Below are positions 58,290 to 64,000 of a stretch of 64,000 nt of DNA, one piece after another. The stretch covers positions 1,236,979 through 1,300,978 of the forward strand of contig OZ026553.1 in NCBI GenBank assembly GCA_964020155.1, in the 5' to 3' direction. Below the pieces are notes generated by a model. That model had not been told where the DNA came from and made no database searches. It saw only the letters and a program-made list of their open reading frames with translations. The position numbers and the translations under genes were made by a program. The stretch comes from Chondrilla cf. caribensis. Taxonomy: Eukaryota > Porifera > Demospongiae > Chondrillida > Chondrillidae. The number at the start of each line of letters is the position of its first letter. Positions within the stretch are counted from its first letter, which is position 1.

Positions 58290-58465
58290 CTATATATCGA
58301 TATGTCCACATGTCACGATATATCTATATGTCCACATGTCACATATATTGATATGTCCACATGTTACGATATATCGATGTCCACATGTCACGATATATCG
58401 ATATGTCCACATGTCACGATATATCAATATGTCCACATATCACCATATATCGATATGTCTAATGT
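58290..58465. repeat. ~25-bp tandem repeat of ATATCGATATGTCCACATGT
   Basis: About seven copies of CACGATATATCGATATGTCC + ACATGT with small length changes. Each carries an ATATCGATAT palindrome. Confidence 0.9.
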
Positions 58466-58963
58466 CATGCCAATATAATATACGCATGACACAAACGATA
58501 TACTGTAAACCCTATGTCAACATGGTGCATAGTTGATTGCATCCTGGTTCTGCTAAAGATCAAAGAATATAGTGTCCACACATCAGTGCTGGAGAACAGG
58601 TCACTGATGTATGTGTGGGAACAGCACAGGTCACCAGACAGGGTTCATTGTTAGAATTAACTGACTGAGAACCAGGCAGGAAATTAGTGGACACTTTCTA
58701 TTGTGAAGGTTATTTTGTATTGGACTATGCATACAACTCAGTATAAATTGTCTATGTCAGGACACAAGGTAGTTGTATCCTGGCTAGTTGTGCTGCAGTA
58801 GTAATCTTCCTGACCACCTTCCAAGAACATGGTGACATAGACCTCTGTGACATGTGGCACAAGTACAACCATATTATCATGGCAGCACTGCATGTGTGGA
58901 AATCACTTGAGACGTCAGTACCTAGACCTGTGTGGTTGGTGTGGTGTCCAACCATGACTTACA

Positions 58964-61900
58964 ATGGGAAAGATGTAGACCTCTTTATTTATGTATTACA
59001 TTATGTGTGTATGTTCATGGTGACATTAGTGTGTGTTGTCATGAATGTTTACTTGATGTGTAGAAAATCACTTCAGACATCAGTGGATGAAGATGGGAAA
59101 GAGAAGATGTGTTGTTTGCTAACCGAGAGGAAGAACAGGTAGGTTCTGTGTGGTTAGGAAGGTGTACAGTGTCTGTACCTGTGTGGTTAGGAAGGTGTAC
59201 AGTATCTGTACCTGTGTGGTTAGGAAGGTGTACAGTATGCGTACCTGTGTGGTTAGAAAGGTGTACAGTATCTGTACCTGTGTGGTTAGGAAGGTGTACA
59301 GTGTCTGTACCTGTGTGGTTAGGAAGGTGTACAGTATCTGTACCTGTGTGGTTAGGAAGGTGTGCAGTATCTGTACCTGTGTGGTTAGGAAGGTGTACAG
59401 TATCTGTACCTGTGTGGTTAGGAAGGTGTACAGTATCTGTACCTGTGTGGTTAGGAAGGTGTACAGTATCTGTACCTGTGTGGTTAGGAAGGTGTACAGT
59501 ATCTGTACCTGTGTGGTTAGGAAGGTGTGCAGTATCTGTACCTGTGTGGTTAGGAAGGTGTACAGTATCTGTACCTGTGTGGTTAGGAAGGTGTACAGTA
59601 TCTGTACCTGTGTGGTTAGGAATGTGTACAGTATCTGTACCTGTGTGGTTAGGAAGGTGTACAGTATCTGTACCCGTGTGGTTAGGAAGGTGTACAGTAT
59701 CTGTACCTGTGTGGTTAGGAAGGTATACAGTATCTGTACCTGTGTGGTTAGGAAGGTATACAGTATCTGTACATGTGTGGTTAGGAAGGTGTACAGTATC
59801 TGTACCTGTGTGGTTAGGAAGGTGTACAGTATCTGTACCTGTGTGGTTAGGAAGGTGTACAGTATCTGTACCTGTGTGGTTAGGAAGGTGTACAGTGTCT
59901 GTACCTGTGTGGTTAGGAAGGTGTACAGTATCTGTACCTGTGTGGTTAGGAAGGTGTACACCATACTGATCAGAACATATTGGTTCATCCGATAATACTC
60001 CATATCCCAAATGCTCCTTGTTGTGTGACTGAGTGGGACCCACTGTAGGTAGCTACTGTTGACATGTTATTCCCAAGGACTTCTATCTTCATGTGTGTTT
60101 GGTAGGACCTCACCATTGAGACCACCTGTGGGACTAGCTAGGTGAAGTGGTCTCCATTGTGAGGTGGTCCAAATGGTGATTCCAACATTACATATGGGAT
60201 AATACTGTGGAGGGAATCCTCAGAATGGGAAATAGTGGTCCTGTCTCTGAGGTGGTCAGGAAGTGAGGTTCTTCTGTACATGTGTACCTGTGTATACATG
60301 TTTACGTATGTACCTCACTCACAGGACAAGAAGTACAGGGTCATCCCCTCACTCATCAGACTGTTGCCAGTGGCTCTCCTCAACTGATGGATAGTTGTAC
60401 ATTTCAAGATCCTGTCCCATCCAGGGGTGGGTGGAGTGACGATGAGGGAGGTGTAGCAGACTATGGGGGAGAAATGTCCCCACTACTGACTACAGCACAC
60501 AAGGTAAGTACGTATGTACAGGGCCGGAGCAAGCTCTGCGTTAGTGGTACGGCCATCAGCGTAGCATAGCGAATCGTATTGGCATTTACATGACACGAAA
60601 TTGGATGTATCATTATATTATGATCCAGTGTTTCCCCCAGGCCATTTTAGTAGGGCGCCCCGCCCTTCTATTTTTTATAGCAATAATAATATTATACTAA
60701 ACTGTGAGATAATGGTAAAACCTATTTTCAATAAGTTATTCAGTATAAAATTATATCTAAAACCGTTGGGCATGTGTGTAAGAATGGATGTGCCTATCTG
60801 CATTAATTTTACTGTTCCACGTGGTAATGACGTCTTTCTTAGGTTCAGAAGAACCTTCGCTGAAGTTATTACGTTCGACGAAGCTTCAGTGCACGATTTC
60901 CAGCCCAATTTCTTAGTCTCGGCATTCAACATCGTCGTGTTAGAAGTTATGCAATAGACATCATGGCGACCTCGAGCATAGTATCAGATAATGAAGCTTA
61001 GTTTGAGGGAAATTGTGAACGAAATTCTCTGTAAGGGGACCAATGTTACATTTGCCACTGTTAGAATAGTTAAGGTTATCATATCTTTGGTTTATGCCAT
61101 AAACTTCATTAATAGTGACATTTTAATTTTTTAAGGCCATGGTCCAAAAGTGGTACGGCCATGGCCTTAGTAGCCATACCAGTTGCGCCGGTCCTGATGT
61201 ACAGTACCTACAGTAACAGGTCAACATTCTAGAGCCCAAGGAATGTACACTGTTTGCTTACTAATGTATATGGTCTGGTTATATGTGAGTGTGTAGTGAT
61301 TGGAGTGGAGCAGTTCAGTCCTGTTATTTGCACACTAACCTATGTTGTGTGTGTACCACCATACCTGTCCTTGTATTGCACTGAGGTATTGGTACTGTAC
61401 GTACATGTGTGTATACTCACCTTGTCCATGTGCTGTACCTCACCTGCCTTATGGTACACAGAAGACTATATCACTGTATGATGTTAGATGTTCAGGTGAC
61501 TGGTAGTAAGAGCCCAGGGGCTCTAATCTGCACCCCAGTCCTCCTATCCCCTGCTGTGTATGAGTGTATCCTTCCACTTCTTGCAGGTTCCTACTAGGTC
61601 AGTAGCAGAGACAGTGGTTGATCCGTGGACACCTCTTGATCCTCACCAGGTGAAGAAACAAGATGAGAGACCTTTCAGAAAAGGTGTGCACTCATGTACA
61701 CATGTGTGTTGTGTACTGTACCTTCTCATGTACACATACGTAGTGTTGTGTACTGTACCTTCTCATGTGCACATGTACACACATGTACACTGTGTTGTGT
61801 TGTTTAGGAAGTGGGTGTGTCCGGTGATGTCATGGTTTGATATTGTCTATCCACGTACGTATATCGCTAGGCAACAAGTTTCGTACTCCCAAAGTGTCCT

Positions 61901-63766
61901 CAAAGTCAAAGAAGCGAAAATCAGTAGACCAGCCAGCACCACCCGACCAACTTCTCTGCATACAGTGGGACCTGTAGTACAGACCACCTCTGGTAGTAAG
62001 AGCCCAGGGGCTCTAATCACCTCTACACAGAGACTACCTGTCCTAAGTGACCATAGTCCTAAGTGACCATATTTGGACTATCCACTAGGTCAACTCAACT
62101 ATAGTAAAGCACCTCTGTATGAAGACCACCTGTCTTGAGAGACCACCTTTTACTATTCCCTTGGGTGGTCTTTATATACAGGGTTCACTGTATATACATA
62201 ACATCCTCTACTCGGACTGTACCCCTGGTGACAGGCCATTATGATACAATAGGCAGCTGGGTCCAGGGGTCAAGGGTTAGAGGTCAAAGGTTATTGTCCT
62301 GCATCCTCCTAGTCTCAGTGTACAATGTGTAGCGTGTGTACAGCGTGTGGTGTGTGTACAGTGTGTAGCGTGTGTACAGTGTGTAGTGTGTGTACAGTGT
62401 GTAGTATGTGTACAGTATATAGTGTGTGTACAGTGTGTAGTGTGTGTACAGTTTGTAGTGTGTGTACAGTGTGTAGCGTGTGTACAGTGTGTAGTGTGTG
62501 TACAGTGTGTAGTATGTGTACAGTATATAGTGTGTGTACAGTGTGTAGTGTGTGTACAGTTTGTAGTGTGTGTACAGTGTGTAGCGTGTGTACAGTGTGT
62601 AGTGTGTGTACAGTGTGTAGTGTGTATACATACAGGTCAACCTCTGTTATCAGAACCTTAATTATCCACACGACCTGAAATATTGAATCACCCAGTTCAA
62701 TATTAATGGTATCATGTGGAAATGGTTCCCGGGAGCTAAATAGTGTAAAATTGAGTGTCTAAAATACCTAGCTTGTAATGAGGTAGGAGTAAGTATTTCT
62801 CTTATTTGAAGGTTTATTTGTAATTTCAAAGGCTTACTGTGTATTTAGTAATGGTTAACAAGTTAGTATGAAGACACAACTCTTCATTTTGTATAAGACT
62901 TTAGTTCTCCCAACACTTTTGCCTATCCGAACACTTGTTGAAAGTCTGATGTCTCAAGGTGTTTGCATAACTGAGGTTGCTCTGTACTCTCAATTGTACA
63001 AATGTATGTGTGTTCACATGTAGTATTGGTACACATGTGCATACAGTAGTATGAGCTGTATATACTTTCCTGTACTGTATAGTGGGATACCTTCAGGAGG
63101 TGGTGATTTCAGGGTTCTCACCATCAGTTGAACTCATGAGAGTTTTACCTTACAAATACACATACATACACACATTGTATAGAACTGGTGAATTCGTGAG
63201 GTTGAAATCATGGAATGGCTGTTTTGAGCAAAATCACTTCATTTTCTCATTACACACATTAGTACATGTACAGTGTGTACTCTCAATTGTTGACTATACG
63301 TATGTACACACAGTAGTATGAACTGTACCTGTACCTGTATGTATGCATATAGTGTACATACAGTGTGTACTCTCAATTGTTAACTATACGTATGTACACA
63401 CTGTAGTATGAACTGTACCTGTACCTGTATGTATGCATATAGTGTACATACAGTGTGTACTCTCAATTGTTAACTATACGTATGTACACACAGTAGTATG
63501 AACTGTACCTGTACCTGTATGTATGCATATAGTGTACATACAGTTTGCACTCTCAATTGGTACATATGTGTATGTAGTATTAGTAGTATTATCAGTGGTC
63601 CATTCATGTGTGTGTGTGTGTTTGCATGTACACCCAGAAACAAGTAAGAAAGGAAGCTGTGTTGATCCAAGCACCAACAGTGGAAGAGGACGATGACGAT
63701 AATGGATATAGTCTGAGCTATGTTCAGGATGGTATATTGAGTGGGCAGGTCAAAGTGCAAAGTCTG

Positions 63767-63806
<40 letters not shown>

Positions 63807-64000
63807 TGCACACGCACTTGCATGCATGCATATGCACATATGCGCACGTATTATATGATGACGATTCTTATCTACAGTTTGACCCTACCTAGTTATGTAC
63901 ATTCACGTACAATATTATTATACAATAATTATATACAATTTTATTAATATTATTATGTTTTAATCCAGATCCAGCCAGATCTGAATGGGATGAATAATCA
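58964..64000 (+). CDS. NCAPH2: NCAPH2-like locus 2, N-terminal and middle exons (span, runs off window)
   Basis: Candidate exons: 59064-59138, 60325-60503, 61587-61683, 61871-~61962, 63638-63731, possibly 63979 onward. The best evidence is DPWTPLDPHQVKKQDERPFR then KGNKFRTPK across the 61683/61871 join, matching the DPW..LDP.....KPFKKG signature of NCAPH2. The SLQTSVDEDG peptide at 59.1 kb fits the stretch after the N-terminal kleisin helix. An open region just upstream (YNGKDVDLFIYVLHYV, ~58960-59005) could be that helix. C-terminal exons lie outside; the paralogous ones are at 21-24 kb. Confidence 0.6.
59064..59138 (+). CDS. NCAPH2: NCAPH2-like locus 2 exon (after N-terminal helix)
   Basis: Acceptor TGTGTAG, donor GAACAG|GTAGGT, phase 2 in and 2 out. 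Encodes KSLQTSVDEDGKEKMCCLLT. A similar AAATCACTTGAGACGTCAGT sits 160 bp upstream, suggesting local duplication. Confidence 0.45.
59144..59962. repeat. 33-bp minisatellite, ~25 copies
   Basis: Unit GTGTGGTTAGGAAGGTGTAC + AGTATCTGTACCT. The length is divisible by 3 and the unit lacks stops in several frames, so ~280-330-codon open frames appear on both strands. It lies right after the splice donor at 59139 and looks intronic. Confidence 0.95.
60325..60503 (+). CDS. NCAPH2: NCAPH2-like locus 2 exon (acidic middle region)
   Basis: Acceptor CACTCACAG, donor CACAAG|GTAAGT, phase 1 in and 0 out. Encodes PSRGGWSDDEGGVADYGGEM, an acidic disordered region like the middle of NCAPH2. Confidence 0.55.
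60519..61196. mobile_element. hAT-like element 15 bp after an NCAPH2 splice donor
   Basis: CAGGGCCGGAGCAA / CAGGACCGGCGCAA inverted ends with ATGTA directly repeated on both sides (5 bp). TGGTACGGCCAT repeats lie inside each end. It contains the ~110-bp core shared with the elements at 44.3 and 45.3 kb. Confidence 0.75.
60838..60945 (-). repeat. Coding-like core shared by three mobile elements
   Basis: On the minus strand it reads EASSNVITSAKVLLNLRK; the 44.5-kb copy reads EASPNIITSTKVLLNLRK and the 45.3-kb copy EAPPNVITSAKVLLNLTK. DNA similarity covers TTCAGAAGAACCTTCGCTGA and flanks. Confidence 0.75.
61587..61683 (+). CDS. NCAPH2: NCAPH2-like locus 2 exon with DPW..LDP motif
   Basis: Acceptor TTCTTGCAG, donor AAAAG|GTGTGC, phase 0 in and 1 out. 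VVDPWTPLDPHQVKKQDERP then FRKG is the recognisable NCAPH2 central motif. Confidence 0.75.
61871..61962 (+). CDS. NCAPH2: NCAPH2-like locus 2 exon, cut by a MITE
   Basis: Acceptor ATCGCTAG, phase 1 in. NKFRTPKVSSKSKKRKSVDQ continues the previous exon in frame; basic clusters fit a nuclear protein. The frame runs into a pogo-like MITE at 61963, so the true exon end is unclear; a GTAGAC donor at ~61924 is one option. Confidence 0.55.
61963..62190. mobile_element. 228-bp pogo-like MITE
   Basis: CAGTGGGACCTGTA / CAGTGAACCCTGTA inverted ends, followed by AGACCACC motifs, with TA on both sides. AGACCACC/GGTGGTCT repeats continue inside. Confidence 0.85.
62320..62628. repeat. 18-bp tandem repeat with 108-bp higher order
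   Basis: Unit GTGTGTAGTGTGTGTACA. Variants (AGCG, AGTATG, TATATAG, TTTGTAG) recur in the same order every six units. Confidence 0.92.
62633..62984. mobile_element. 352-bp pogo/Tigger-like MITE
   Basis: CAGGTCAACCTCTGTTAT / CAGAGCAACCTCAGTTAT inverted ends with TA on both sides, abutting the 18-bp repeat array. Confidence 0.82.
63271..63570. repeat. 90-bp tandem repeat, >3 copies
   Basis: TCTCAATTGT recurs at 63281, 63371, 63461 and 63551, a constant 90-bp step. The unit includes ACTATACGTATGTACACACA. Confidence 0.95.
63638..63731 (+). CDS. NCAPH2: NCAPH2-like locus 2 exon (acidic)
   Basis: Acceptor TACACCCAG, donor GGATG|GTATAT, phase 0 in and 1 out. KQVRKEAVLIQAPTVEEDDD fits the basic-then-acidic segment before the C-terminal domain of NCAPH2. 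Confidence 0.5.
63770..63804. repeat. (CA)n microsatellite
   Basis: CA run in the last intron of the window. Confidence 0.96.
63979..64000 (+). CDS. NCAPH2: Possible partial exon at window edge
   Basis: The acceptor CCAGCCAG precedes ATCTGAATGG; with phase 1 from the previous exon it reads DLNGMNN to the window end. Very short and tentative. Confidence 0.2.

Larger units (their letters stand above)
53110..58780. other. Long repeat-rich stretch without a recognised gene
   Basis: Presumed introns of NCAPH2-like locus 2. No exon encoding the NCAPH2 N-terminal motif was found. A splice-bounded frame at ~53896-53970 (KPGHLLRLLFGPG) is unassigned. Simple GTACATGTAC-rich sequence is common. Confidence 0.4.

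Noticed and set aside
59039..60043. Long repetitive open frames (280-334 codons) on both strands over the 33-bp repeat
   Set aside because: The unit length is a multiple of three without stops, so any frame stays open; there is no unique coding sequence.
62284..62678. ~118-codon frames over the 18-bp repeat
   Set aside because: Tandem-repeat artefact, open on both strands.

Overview
EUKARYOTIC, METAZOAN DNA, probably from a sponge. The coding signal sits in short exons with GT..AG borders and consistent phases, spread among introns full of microsatellites, minisatellites and small DNA transposons. The sponge assignment is inference. It rests on a ROC/COR-like GTPase with a C-terminal Death domain containing WRDGRSG, a fibrocystin-L-like protein with copper-binding cupredoxin domains, and dense MITEs. 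No rRNA, tRNA or CRISPR was recognised.

LAYOUT. 1-7490 is a satellite array with a ~186-bp monomer. 7838-20828 (minus) is a fibrocystin-L/PKHD1L1-like gene. It has IPT-type segments, two type-1-copper cupredoxin domains, a post-G8-like strand region, a transmembrane helix and a short cytoplasmic tail. Its 5' end looks truncated and damaged, and a hAT MITE sits exactly on one splice donor. 20905-23915 (plus) holds the C-terminal exons of a condensin-II subunit H2 (NCAPH2)-like gene. 24743-52386 (minus) is modelled as one 14-exon gene: start exon, four copies of a ~60-residue 'SxxEC' module, a related fifth module, a P-loop GTPase with DSGGQP and a COR-like region, then a Death domain. All 13 joins are in phase. 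52480 to the right edge (plus) holds a second NCAPH2-like locus with the upstream and middle exons; it runs out of the window.

HOW IT FITS TOGETHER. Four module exons arose through a segmental duplication, copy A at ~36.96-42.5 kb and copy B at ~43.5-51.15 kb. Copy B carries several later insertions, and copy A supplies natural empty sites for them. The two NCAPH2-like loci share a 5' exon/promoter segment, so that part is duplicated too. The GTPase-Death protein is inferred to be a cytoplasmic signalling protein of innate-immune or cell-death type. NCAPH2 acts in mitotic chromosome condensation. The fibrocystin-like protein is a type I surface protein.

MOBILE DNA. Recognised elements include hAT derivatives with BED-finger remnants, four related Tc1/mariner-like elements with one TIR family, pogo/Tigger-like MITEs with TA target duplications, and several unclassified MITEs. 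One 45.3-kb insertion has a TA duplication, terminal hairpins and no obvious TIR. A short coding-like core is shared by three elements with different ends.

Exon models were read by eye from splice sites, phase and remembered family patterns; no search was run.
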